From: Desulfovibrionaceae bacterium
Lineage (GTDB): Bacteria; Desulfobacterota; Desulfovibrionia; Desulfovibrionales; Desulfovibrionaceae
Length of the DNA stretch: 64,000 nucleotides
Assembly: GCA_031082225.1 (NCBI GenBank)
Contig: JAVHLG010000014.1
Coordinates: 1-64,000 of the forward strand
Direction: 5' to 3'
Within the stretch, counting starts at the first letter, position 1; each line of letters opens with the position of its first letter. A program made the position numbers and the translations under genes. Below the pieces are notes generated by a model. It was not told the DNA's origin, ran no database searches, and was given only the letters and a program-made list of their open reading frames with translations. This document shows, one piece after another, positions 44,055 to 52,068 of this stretch.

Positions 44055-45824
44055 CTACTGTCTATCGGAATATTTCGCCCCGAAAAGCAGATCGTACTGG
44101 AGCACTTCCAGGTCGCAGAAATACCGTTCCCGGCGCATGGCGTCAAAGGGCGTCAACGCGCCCTCCCGGTCCAGGACGAACTTGCGGTGCACCACAGGAT
44201 AGTTCATAAGCCCCTGTCGCAGGTAAAACATGTGCGGCGGCAGGGGAATACCCATCTGGTGCAGGAGGATGGCCGGAAGATACGAAGGGCTGATCCTTTC
44301 CGGGATGTCCCCGGCGTCGAGCATGTCCGGGTGGTTGGCCCAGACAAGCCCCGGCGTGTCCGCCAGAAACATGTCCTCGCCCACCTCGTTCGCAATGACG
44401 GCCCCGGCCAGCCGGTACGGGGCCAGATCCTTGGCGATGGAGGGCTGGTGGTCCCCGAAAAAAAGGCAGATCACCGGTTCCGGCCGCGTCTCCAGATACC
44501 GGAGCAGGCGGCCCAGTTCCCGGTCCGCGTCGCGCACGCCGCTTAAGTACGTGCCCAACACCCGCCCGACATCCTCGGGGAAATCTCCCTGGACCGCGAT
44601 TTCGTCCTCGCCGAAGCGCCCCGGGATGTACGGCCCGTGGTTCTGCATGGACACGGCATGGATAAAAAAAGGCCCATCCCCGGCCTCGATCACCTCGATG
44701 ATCTTGTCCACCAGGGCCGCATCCGAGATGAAATAGCCACGCGTGGCCCATTCGTCGAAGTCCGACAGGGCGTGATAAGCGCTAAATCCCATGTTGGGAT
44801 ACACCACGTCGCGGCTCCAGAACCAGTCGTGATAGGGATGCACGGCTGCGGTACGGTATCCCCTGCCGCCCAGGACCGAGGCCAGCGACGGCGTGGGGCG
44901 GCGCAGGTAATGCTGGTAGGGGACGACCCCCTGGGGCAGAAAGGCGTTGGACAGACCGGTCAGGGCCTCGAACTCCACCAGGCTGGTATCGCCGCCGAAA
45001 GAAGGCGACACCAGCCGGAAACTCGGAAAGTGCGCCGCCAGCCGCTGAAAGTTTTCCAGCGGATTTTCGTCCGTCGTAAAAAGCACCCCGGGCAGGTCGG
45101 AGAAGGATTCGCTCATGAGCACGACGAGGCTGACCGGGGCCGCCGGGGCTTCGCGCTGATCCTGCCGCAGTTCGGCGTTGTGGGCCAGAAGCCGGGTCAC
45201 CAACTCCTCGTCGTATTTGTCCGGTCTGGAGACGAAAAGCGGCGAGGCGTTCATGGAGAAGGCCAGTAGAAATCCGTTCTGGGCATGGTTTTCGGTCTGA
45301 TTCCAGATCTTGTTTTCGATGCCCAGGTGTCCGGCGGGACTGGTTTCCTCAAAGGCAAAAAGCGCCGCCAACCCGGCGACCACCCCAAACATGGCGGCCC
45401 GGGCCGCGAGCGGCAGCCTGTCCCGGCCTCCCCGGCAGCACCAGACCACGACGCCCGCCGCGAACAGTCCCACGGCCAGGATGGTCCGCCCCGAAACCAT
45501 GGCCTCGCCCAGGGCGTACATCTGCCGCAGATAGATCAGATCCCAGGCAAAAAAGGGCGTATTGAGCATGCCCAGCTTGACCGAGTTGGTCAGGGCCATG
45601 AGTCCCAGAAGGCCGCATCCGAGTCCGAGCCCGGCCCGCCATTTTCCGGCCAGGGCCATCACACCGGCCAGCACCATGCCCGACAGCAGCAGATTGAGCA
45701 GCGCGGCGGCGGGATGTTCGCCGATCCACGACACGGCCCCGACCAGGCTCCTGCGGGCCAGGATCTCCTGAAACAGAAGGGCGGCCACGGCGGCCAGAAA
45801 AAAAAGTGCGGTCTTGCGTCTCAT
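44055..45824 (-). CDS. LTA-synthase-like membrane sulfatase
   Basis: 589 residues. Five N-terminal membrane helices within the first 170 residues are followed by a large extracytoplasmic alkaline-phosphatase-fold domain. Motifs include VVLMSESFSDLPG (metal/nucleophile region), SPSFGGDTSLVEFEALTGL, AVHPYHDWFWSRDVVYPNMG, SMQNHGPYIPGRF and LFFGDHQPSI. This is the LtaS/OpgB-like family, which transfers phosphoglycerol or phosphoethanolamine to glycans or lipids. In a Gram-negative, modification of periplasmic glucans or LPS is the likely job. The substrate is not known from sequence. Confidence 0.88.
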   Translation of the reverse strand: MRRKTALFFLAAVAALLFQEILARRSLVGAVSWIGEHPAAALLNLLLSGMVLAGVMALAGKWRAGLGLGCGLLGLMALTNSVKLGMLNTPFFAWDLIYLRQMYALGEAMVSGRTILAVGLFAAGVVVWCCRGGRDRLPLAARAAMFGVVAGLAALFAFEETSPAGHLGIENKIWNQTENHAQNGFLLAFSMNASPLFVSRPDKYDEELVTRLLAHNAELRQDQREAPAAPVSLVVLMSESFSDLPGVLFTTDENPLENFQRLAAHFPSFRLVSPSFGGDTSLVEFEALTGLSNAFLPQGVVPYQHYLRRPTPSLASVLGGRGYRTAAVHPYHDWFWSRDVVYPNMGFSAYHALSDFDEWATRGYFISDAALVDKIIEVIEAGDGPFFIHAVSMQNHGPYIPGRFGEDEIAVQGDFPEDVGRVLGTYLSGVRDADRELGRLLRYLETRPEPVICLFFGDHQPSIAKDLAPYRLAGAVIANEVGEDMFLADTPGLVWANHPDMLDAGDIPERISPSYLPAILLHQMGIPLPPHMFYLRQGLMNYPVVHRKFVLDREGALTPFDAMRRERYFCDLEVLQYDLLFGAKYSDRQ

Positions 45825-46013
45825 GCGTGGCGAAGGTGCTTCGTGGTGCGATAAAGAGGTTGGAACGGCTCCATCCGGCGTCGCGGCCTTACAGCATCGG
45901 TTCCAGCCCTATAGCCCGGAAGCACCAGAGGCGCAACATGGCGCGGACCGTTTTTTTTCGCCCTGCCACGACGACGCGTGACCCTCCGGCGTCATATGAC
46001 GGCCGCCGCCCTC

Positions 46014-46748
46014 CTACATCCCCGCCTCGGCCGCCGCGATCTCGCCGATGTTGCCGGACGGATACTTGAGGCGTAAAAAGAAATAGCGATCCACCACCCG
46101 CAGCACGTAATCCTTGGTCTCATCATACGGCGGCACGCCGTTATGCCGGGCCACGGCCTCCGGCCCAGCATTGTACGCCGCCAGGGCCATGACCTCGGTC
46201 TGAAAGCGGTCCAGCATGGCCTTTAAGTACCGCACCCCGGCGTCGATGTTTTTTTCCTCGTCAAACGGGTCCGAAAGGCCCAGAAACCGCTGCGTGTCCG
46301 GCATGATCTGCATCAGCCCCTGCGCCCCCTTGGGAGAGACGGCCATCCTGTTGAACCGCGACTCCTGCTCGATGAGCGAATACACCAGCCGCGCATCCAC
46401 CCCGTATTTCGTGCTGTAGCGGTTCACCAGCTCGATCAGCCGCCCGGACTGGACCAATTCCGGATAGCGCCGGGGCACCGTGGCGGTCGTCTTCACCGGT
46501 CCCGGTGCGCTGCCGCGCCTGCCACGTCTGCTCTCCCGGATGGCCGCCGCCTTGCCCGCCCCGGGCGCGGTCACAAGCGACCCCCGAATCTCCGTGGCCG
46601 CAACCGGCGCGCTGGATATCTTCGGCCCTGCGGCGAAAACCCCGGCAGCGCCGCACGGCATAAGCCACACGACCGCCCACACGGCCGCCGCAACGCACAT
46701 GCGAAACGCACGCCGCGTCGCCTTTCCGGTCATCATTTTCTCGTCCAT
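46014..46748 (-). CDS. Lytic transglycosylase (SLT domain)
   Basis: 244 residues from MDEKMMTGKATRR; the ATG at 46733 is an alternative. A signal sequence (VAAAVWAVVWLMPCGAAGVF) and a basic linker are followed by an SLT domain about 110-235: RLVYSLIEQESRFNRMAVSP with catalytic Glu in IEQES, KGAQGLMQIMP, and ALAAYNAGPEAVARHNGVPP. It cleaves peptidoglycan with 1,6-anhydro ring formation. It is divergent from selA with 148 bp between starts. It could serve an envelope-spanning machine or general turnover. Confidence 0.92.
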   Translation of the reverse strand: MDEKMMTGKATRRAFRMCVAAAVWAVVWLMPCGAAGVFAAGPKISSAPVAATEIRGSLVTAPGAGKAAAIRESRRGRRGSAPGPVKTTATVPRRYPELVQSGRLIELVNRYSTKYGVDARLVYSLIEQESRFNRMAVSPKGAQGLMQIMPDTQRFLGLSDPFDEEKNIDAGVRYLKAMLDRFQTEVMALAAYNAGPEAVARHNGVPPYDETKDYVLRVVDRYFFLRLKYPSGNIGEIAAAEAGM

Positions 46749-46896
46749 GCCGCCCCCATACCGCGTCGTCGCACGTTCGGCAATGCGTCCCAGGCCATGC
46801 CCGCGCCGGGAAAATTGCCTTGGGCCCCGTTGTGCGCTATGCCACGCACGCGCAACTTCCGGCGCGACCATACAAAACAGCCCCCGGGACCACGCC

Positions 46897-48297
46897 ATGA
46901 CCACGCTCTTCCGCCATCTGCCGTCCATGGACGCCATTTTGGCCCATCTCGTCAGCCAAAAACCCTTCGACAGCCTGCCCCGGCCGCTTGTGCGCCAGGC
47001 CGCCGACCGCTTCCTGGACGTGGTGCGCGAGGAGATACGCGCCGGGCTCGTCCCCGGCCCCGAGGCCCTGGCCCTTCCCGCCCTGGCCCCGCGCCTGTGC
47101 GCCTTCGCCGCCGCCCACACCAGGCCGCGCTTCCGGCGCGTCATAAACGCCACGGGCGTGGTGGTGCATACCAACCTGGGCCGCTCGCTTCTGGCCGACG
47201 CCGCCGTAGCCGCCGTGGCCGAGGCCGCCGCCCGCTATTCCAACCTGGAGTTCGACCTGGCCACGGGCGAACGCGGCAGCCGCTATTCCCATGTCGAAGA
47301 CCTCTTAAAAACCCTGACCGGGGCCGAAGCCGCCCTGGTGGTCAACAACAACGCCGCCGCCGTGCTCATCATCCTGGACACCCTGGCCAGGGGCCGCGAG
47401 GTCATCGTCTCCCGGGGCCAGTTGGTCGAAATCGGCGGCTCCTTCCGCATCCCCGAGGTCATGGCCAAAAGCGGCGCGATCTTAAAGGAAGTCGGAGCCA
47501 CCAACCGCACCCACCGCCGCGACTACGAAAATGCCATCACCGACGCCACCGCCGCCCTGCTCAAGGTCCACACCTCCAATTTCAAGATCATCGGCTTCAC
47601 CAAGGAAGTCCCCCTCAAGGAACTCAAAGAGATCGGCCAGGCCCACGGCCTGCCGGTCATCGAAGACCTGGGCTCGGGCAACCTCTTTGACTTCTCCACC
47701 CTGGCCATGGGCCACGAACCCACGGTGCAGCGCGTGGTGGCCGACGGCGCGGACGTGGTCAGCTTCAGCGGCGACAAGGTGCTGGGCGGCCCCCAGGCCG
47801 GGATCATCGTCGGCAAAAAGCACTACATTGACCGCATCAAGAAAAATCCCCTGAACCGGGCGCTGCGCATCGACAAGATGACCCTGGCCGCCCTGGAGGC
47901 CACCCTGCGCCTGTACCTCGATCCGGCCCTGGCTGCCGCCAAAGTCCCCACCCTGGCGCTCATCGCCCAGTCGCCCGACACCCTGCGCAAAAAGGCCCGC
48001 CGCCTGGCCGCCATCCTGCGCAAGACCGCGCCAGGCCTCCTGACCGCCACAACACGGCCCGGCGCGTCACGCGTGGGCGGCGGCGCGTTCCCCGAGGAAG
48101 ACCTGCCAACCACCCTGGTGGCAATAACCCCCACCGACGCCGCCGTCACCGCCGACGCCCTGCGCGAACGGCTGCTGGCCGCCACGCCGCCCCTGGTAGC
48201 GCGCATCGAACACGATACCCTGTGCCTCGACCCGCGCACCCTGGCCGATGATGAACTGGCGGTTGCGGCTCAAGCGTTGGTGCAGGCCCTGGAGTAA
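46897..48297 (+). CDS. selA: L-seryl-tRNA(Sec) selenium transferase SelA
   Basis: 466 residues. PLP enzyme that turns seryl-tRNA(Sec) into selenocysteyl-tRNA(Sec) with selenophosphate. The PLP lysine is Lys294 in FSGDKVLGGPQAG; RVINATGVVVHTNLGRSLLA, NNNAAAVLIIL and VEIGGSFRIPEVM are hallmark segments. Length equals that of the E. coli enzyme. The ribosome site is weak (GGGAC). selB often follows selA, but here a photolyase gene follows, so selB, selC and selD lie elsewhere. Its presence supports selenocysteine reading of the DsrE-like gene. Confidence 0.96.
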   Translation: MTTLFRHLPSMDAILAHLVSQKPFDSLPRPLVRQAADRFLDVVREEIRAGLVPGPEALALPALAPRLCAFAAAHTRPRFRRVINATGVVVHTNLGRSLLADAAVAAVAEAAARYSNLEFDLATGERGSRYSHVEDLLKTLTGAEAALVVNNNAAAVLIILDTLARGREVIVSRGQLVEIGGSFRIPEVMAKSGAILKEVGATNRTHRRDYENAITDATAALLKVHTSNFKIIGFTKEVPLKELKEIGQAHGLPVIEDLGSGNLFDFSTLAMGHEPTVQRVVADGADVVSFSGDKVLGGPQAGIIVGKKHYIDRIKKNPLNRALRIDKMTLAALEATLRLYLDPALAAAKVPTLALIAQSPDTLRKKARRLAAILRKTAPGLLTATTRPGASRVGGGAFPEEDLPTTLVAITPTDAAVTADALRERLLAATPPLVARIEHDTLCLDPRTLADDELAVAAQALVQALE

Positions 48298-48355
48298 GAT
48301 GCGGAAAGGCAGGACTGTCGACAACGTCGACGGTCCCGAAAATTGCGAACAGGCT

Positions 48356-48551
48356 GCGGCTTCGCCGCGCCGTCAGTGAGCCATTTTCGTGCCTCTCCGC
48401 CCGACGGCTGCAAGCCGTCGTTGGCGGCGCAAAGCCCGCAGGGCTTTGTCATTTGAGGGGAGGTTTCACCTCCCCCCGCGCCCCCCGCCACCAGGGGGCC
48501 AGCGCCCCCTGGCGGTAGAGGGGTTTGGGGAGGAGGCAGCGCCTCCTCCCC
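48356..48551. repeat. Array of six perfect GC-rich hairpins
   Basis: In the 305-bp gap between selA and the photolyase gene, six palindromes follow each other: 48356-48368, 48402-48420, 48430-48448, 48457-48475, 48491-48512 and 48527-48551. Stems are 5, 8, 8, 8, 9 and 11 bp, and loops only 3-4 bases (TTC, GCA, GCA, TTC, CAGC, AGC). All stems are perfect. No T-run follows any of them. No gene is seen here. Confidence 0.85.
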
Positions 48552-48602
48552 AACATCGTCCCTTCGCTTGCCGCCGCCGTACTTCCGCACTACACCTGTC
48601 CC

Positions 48603-49994
48603 ATGGACATCAATCCCTCACGTTCCCACCTCTGGCGCACCGGCCCGGGCGGCCGGGGGCCGGTGGTCTACTGGATGAGCCGCGACCAGCGCGTCCGCGA
48701 CAATTGGGCCCTGCTGCACGCCTTTGCCCTGTCCGTGGCGCACCGGGTTCCGCTTCGGGTGGTGTTTTGCCTGGCGGACGGTTTTTTAGGCGCGGGCCTG
48801 CGGCACTATGCCTTCATGCTGACGGGACTGGGGGAGGTGGCGGCCGGGTGCGCCGCGCGCGGCATACGGTTCGAGCTTTTGCGCGGTGACCCGGGCGAGA
48901 AGGTGGCGGAGTATTGCCGGGAGGTGGACGCACGGGCGGTGGTGACGGATTTCGACCCCCTGCGGGTGAAACAGGAATGGATGCGGCGGGTCGTGGCGGC
49001 GGTGGACGCGGACTTGTATGAGACGGACGCCCACAACGTGGTTCCCTGCCGGGTGGCGTCGCACAAGCGGGAATACGGAGCGCGGACGCTACGGCCGAGG
49101 ATCGGGAGGCTTTTGCCGGAATATCTGGAGGATTTCCCCGAGGTTCCGGAGCATCCCTTCGCCGAGCGGGGGCCTGGGCTGGAGCTTGACGTGTCGACGC
49201 TGCTTGCCGGGCGTGGCGCGGATAGCGGCGTGCCGCTGGTGACGGACATTCTTCCCGGGGAACAGGCGGCCGGGGCGGCGCTGAGGGAGTTCATCGAAAT
49301 GCGCCTGCCGGGCTATGCACAGGGCAGAAACGACCCGAACGCGGGCATGGTCTCGGGGCTGTCGCCATATTTTCATTTCGGGCAGCTTGCGCCCCAGCGG
49401 GCGGTGCTTTCGGTCATGGCGGCGCGGCAGGAGGTCGGCGGAGAGAACGTGGACGCCTTTGTGGAGGAGGCCGTGGTACGGCGGGAGCTGTCGGACAATT
49501 TCTGCCTGTATTGCCCGGACTATGACCGCTTCGAGGGCCTGCCGGACTGGGGCAAAAGGACGCTTGCGGCCCATGCCGGGGACCGGCGGGAATATACGTA
49601 CGACCGGGAGACGTTTGCGCGGGGTCTGACGCATTCGGGGTTGTGGAACGCGGCCCAGGCCCAGCTTCGGGAAACGGGCCGGATGCACGGCTACATGCGC
49701 ATGTATTGGGCCAAGAAGATACTGGAGTGGTCGCCGGACCCCAGGCAGGCCCTTGAGACGGCGGTGTGGCTCAACGACCGGTATGCCCTGGATGGCCGCG
49801 ATCCCAACGGCTATGTCGGGGTGTTGTGGTCCGTGGGCGGCCTGCACGACCGGCCCTGGACCGAGCGTCCGGTCTACGGCCAGGTGCGGTACATGAACGA
49901 GCGCGGCTGCCGTCGCAAATTTGACGTGGAGGCCTACATCCGGACCTGGCTTCCGCCGGACGGGCCATCGGCCGGACCCGCACCCCGGTCATGA
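48603..49994 (+). CDS. Class II CPD photolyase
   Basis: 463 residues. Light-driven repair of cyclobutane pyrimidine dimers using FADH. Class II hallmarks: VVYWMSRDQRVRDNWALLHA at the start, VTDFDPLRVKQEW, SGLSPYFHFGQLAPQRAVL, MHGYMRMYWAKKILEW, and CRRKFDVEAYI at the end. Full length for the class. No good Shine-Dalgarno is present before the ATG. The hairpin array lies directly upstream. Confidence 0.93.
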   Translation: MDINPSRSHLWRTGPGGRGPVVYWMSRDQRVRDNWALLHAFALSVAHRVPLRVVFCLADGFLGAGLRHYAFMLTGLGEVAAGCAARGIRFELLRGDPGEKVAEYCREVDARAVVTDFDPLRVKQEWMRRVVAAVDADLYETDAHNVVPCRVASHKREYGARTLRPRIGRLLPEYLEDFPEVPEHPFAERGPGLELDVSTLLAGRGADSGVPLVTDILPGEQAAGAALREFIEMRLPGYAQGRNDPNAGMVSGLSPYFHFGQLAPQRAVLSVMAARQEVGGENVDAFVEEAVVRRELSDNFCLYCPDYDRFEGLPDWGKRTLAAHAGDRREYTYDRETFARGLTHSGLWNAAQAQLRETGRMHGYMRMYWAKKILEWSPDPRQALETAVWLNDRYALDGRDPNGYVGVLWSVGGLHDRPWTERPVYGQVRYMNERGCRRKFDVEAYIRTWLPPDGPSAGPAPRS

Positions 49995-50027
49995 CCGGAA
50001 GGCCCCGGCTGGCCGGTTGGTTCCGGG

Positions 50028-50648
50028 TTATTCCGAGTCGAACCAGACCGAGAGGCTGTTCCCCATCATGCTGGCGTAAAAGCTGTCGGTATCGGAGGAC
50101 GACGAGGTCAGGGAGGCGTTGACGTAGGCCGCCATCCCCCCGGACCGGGAGAAAATGACGTTGCGTTCGGCCTTGATCTTGCGGGCCAGTTCGGACTGGT
50201 CGGCGATGGCGTTGAAGGCCTCGGCCAGGACCGGTTCTTCGGTAAAAAGGGCCTCGATGGCCTCCTTGTCCGGGTGGTCGTTGGCCACTTCGATGGACCC
50301 GTCGGCGTTGCGCTTGAGGGTGATGGGGATTTCGGCGTCGATGCCCGCCTCTTCGAGCTTGGTGTTCATGGCCCCCAGAAAATGCTGCTGCAGCAGGGTG
50401 GTTTTCTCCTCCAGGGAGGTCAGCACGCTCTGGTTGGGGGTGACGGTTCCCAAAAGTCCGCTGACGCCGTAGCCGTTTGCGGACAGCGACACCAGATCGC
50501 CGGAAGAGGATTCGGAATCGGTCTTGGTCGAGGAGGCGGTGGTGGTGTGGGAATTTTTTGTGGTTTCGGATTTCTCCGCCTCGTCGGAGGAAGAGCCGAC
50601 AAGGCTCATAAGCCGGGTGATGTCGTTGTAGGTTCCGGTGATTTCCAT
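50028..50648 (-). CDS. Hypothetical protein, Ser/Thr-rich N-terminus
   Basis: 206 residues, starting MEITGTYNDITRLMSLV after GCGAGG. A Ser/Thr/Lys/Glu-rich stretch (about 20-55) is followed by a likely helical domain: EEKTTLLQQHFLGAMNTKLE, DGSIEVANDHPDKEAIEALF and ELARKIKAERNVIFSRSGG. No signal peptide or membrane helix. The layout resembles hook-length-control or other secreted appendage-associated proteins, but I do not recognise the family. A sigma-54 type promoter candidate upstream would fit flagellar or pilus control. Confidence 0.7.
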   Translation of the reverse strand: MEITGTYNDITRLMSLVGSSSDEAEKSETTKNSHTTTASSTKTDSESSSGDLVSLSANGYGVSGLLGTVTPNQSVLTSLEEKTTLLQQHFLGAMNTKLEEAGIDAEIPITLKRNADGSIEVANDHPDKEAIEALFTEEPVLAEAFNAIADQSELARKIKAERNVIFSRSGGMAAYVNASLTSSSSDTDSFYASMMGNSLSVWFDSE

Positions 50649-50704
50649 GTGCTGCCTCGCTGGGGTGGATTTTTCCGCACGGAGGACCGTTTCCGTTGCC
50701 ATAT

Positions 50705-50719
50705 GCAAAAAATGCGCCG
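50705..50719 (-). promoter_or_regulatory. Candidate sigma-54 promoter of hypothetical gene
   Basis: The minus strand reads CGGCGCA-TTTT-TTGC followed by A. The invariant GG and GC have exact spacing, and eight of eleven fixed positions match. Start would be about 45 bases before the ATG at 50648. Confidence 0.45.
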
Positions 50720-50802
50720 CCAGAAAGTTCGGACGGCGCGCGGGCAGTCAACACATCACCGGACCAGTGTCCTGCCCCGGAAACCGGGCACAGGCGAATC
50801 TC

Positions 50803-50874
50803 GAAAACAACGTCCTGAGATGCTTACTTTTTCATACAAATAGCGGCCTGATTCTCACGAAACGCACCCAATCG
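50803..50874 (+). repeat. Diverged type B repeat, copy 3
   Basis: GAAAACAACGTCCTGAGATG and TTTTTCATACAAATAGCGGC align with the 3-prime two-thirds of 8839-8929. The end ACGAAACGCACCCAATCG matches the end of the adjacent type A copy. It forms a B-A tandem like 8839-9046. With the next element it fills the 340-bp gap 50649-50988, where no gene is seen. A small CCCGG-AAA-CCGGG hairpin lies at 50777-50789. Confidence 0.5.
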
Positions 50875-50992
50875 TGTACTGTTCCACAAGGAAACATGTA
50901 CTTCGTTAGGCCGAAAGCCGTGTTTGTAAGCCATTGTTTGGTGGCCACGACCGCAATATAATGCCTCTCTATTTACGAAACGCACCCACTAG
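50871..50992 (+). repeat. Type A inverted-repeat element, copy 3
   Basis: 122 bp from ATCG to CTAG. Left end ATCGTGTACTGTTCCACAAG; right end TATTTACGAAACGCACCC then ACTAG. The core GTTAGGCCGAAAGCCGTG and GCCATTGTTTGGTGGCCACG is close to copy 1. The final CTAG contains the TAG stop of the LysM lipoprotein gene (50989-50991). Confidence 0.8.
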
Positions 50993-52059
50993 GGCTTGGA
51001 GGTGACGGTGCTGTCCTCGAACACGATGCGCGGCGAACCATTCTCCGTGACCACCTCGAACACGAACAGGGCCTCGCCCGTGGCGGATTTGTCGCTGTTT
51101 TTAACCTGATAGCGCACCGGGGCGTCGATGCGGGTGCGGTTTGTCCCCGGCACAGCCGCCACCGTGGGTTTCCCGACCAGGGTATAGGCCCTGTGGGGCC
51201 AGCGCTCGAAGTAGCGGACCTTGTCCTCCAAGACGAAATCCTTCTTGACGACGCCTTTTTTATAGAAGTCCACCTCTTCGGCGTACAGGGCCACCAGTTC
51301 GTCCGGGGACGCCGCCCCGCTTTTCACGAAAAACGCCTCCACGAAGGCCGCCATGTCCCCTGCGGCGAGGCCCGCCGCCCCGCCGTCGGCCGCCGCGCCC
51401 TCGTGCAGGGGGATGTCCAGAACCTGCCCGGCGGCCACCTTGTCGGGGTTGTCGATCTTGTTCCGGGTCATGATGTCCTTGACGTCCACCTTGAACTTGC
51501 GGGCGATCTTGTTCAGGGTGTCGCCGCGCTGGACGGTATAGGCGATCTCCGACGGCCCGGCGGGCTTTTTCTCCGGTTCGGGCGTGATGGATGTGGAAAT
51601 GACCTCCACGCTTTGCACCGGGGCCGCCGACTGGGGAGGCGTGGCCTGCGGCGCGAGGATCGGCGGCGCGTCAGGCTGGGCCGGTGCGGCGGTTTGGGCC
51701 GGTTCCGGCTGGGTCGCGCCGTCCGGGCCGGGCGTCGCCCCGGGTGACGGGGCCTGAACGGCCTGGGCCGGTGGCGCGGGCGCGGGTTCGGCCACGGACT
51801 TGGCCGGCGGCGGCGTGCCCGATTTGCGGGCGATTACGAAGACCTCATATTCCTCGCCGCTTAATGCCCCGCCGCCGTCCTTGTCGTACAGGCGGAATTC
51901 CTCGACGGTCAGGTCCGGATAGGCGATGACGCCCTCCTCGAAAATGACCTTGCCGTCCTTGTTCAGATCCACCCGGCCGAAGGATTTCCGGTCATCCTCG
52001 CCGCATCCCGCCGCCATCACGAGCAGAAGCAGCATGACAGGGAACATGATTTTCGACAT
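50989..52059 (-). CDS. Lipoprotein with EF-hand pair, LysM domain and NTF2-like C-terminus
   Basis: 356 residues with an AGGAG start. Lipobox MAAGCGED. Two EF-hand-like calcium loops, DLNKDGKVIFEEG (about 33-45) and DKDGGGALSGEEY (about 59-71), are followed by a Pro/Ala/Gln linker, a LysM domain (YTVQRGDTLNKIARKFKVDV to LDIP, about 178-222) and a C-terminal SnoaL/NTF2-like domain (VALYAEEVDFYKKGVVKKDF). It is likely anchored in the outer membrane and bound to peptidoglycan, with calcium sensing possible. It lies 9 bp after the PP2C phosphatase gene, so both are co-transcribed. Its stop abuts a type A repeat. Confidence 0.82.
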   Translation of the reverse strand: MSKIMFPVMLLLLVMAAGCGEDDRKSFGRVDLNKDGKVIFEEGVIAYPDLTVEEFRLYDKDGGGALSGEEYEVFVIARKSGTPPPAKSVAEPAPAPPAQAVQAPSPGATPGPDGATQPEPAQTAAPAQPDAPPILAPQATPPQSAAPVQSVEVISTSITPEPEKKPAGPSEIAYTVQRGDTLNKIARKFKVDVKDIMTRNKIDNPDKVAAGQVLDIPLHEGAAADGGAAGLAAGDMAAFVEAFFVKSGAASPDELVALYAEEVDFYKKGVVKKDFVLEDKVRYFERWPHRAYTLVGKPTVAAVPGTNRTRIDAPVRYQVKNSDKSATGEALFVFEVVTENGSPRIVFEDSTVTSKP

Positions 52060-52068
52060 GTCGCACTC

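Noticed and set aside
48356-48551. CRISPR array
   Set aside because: The units are different palindromes, not identical repeats with unique spacers, and no cas gene is nearby.
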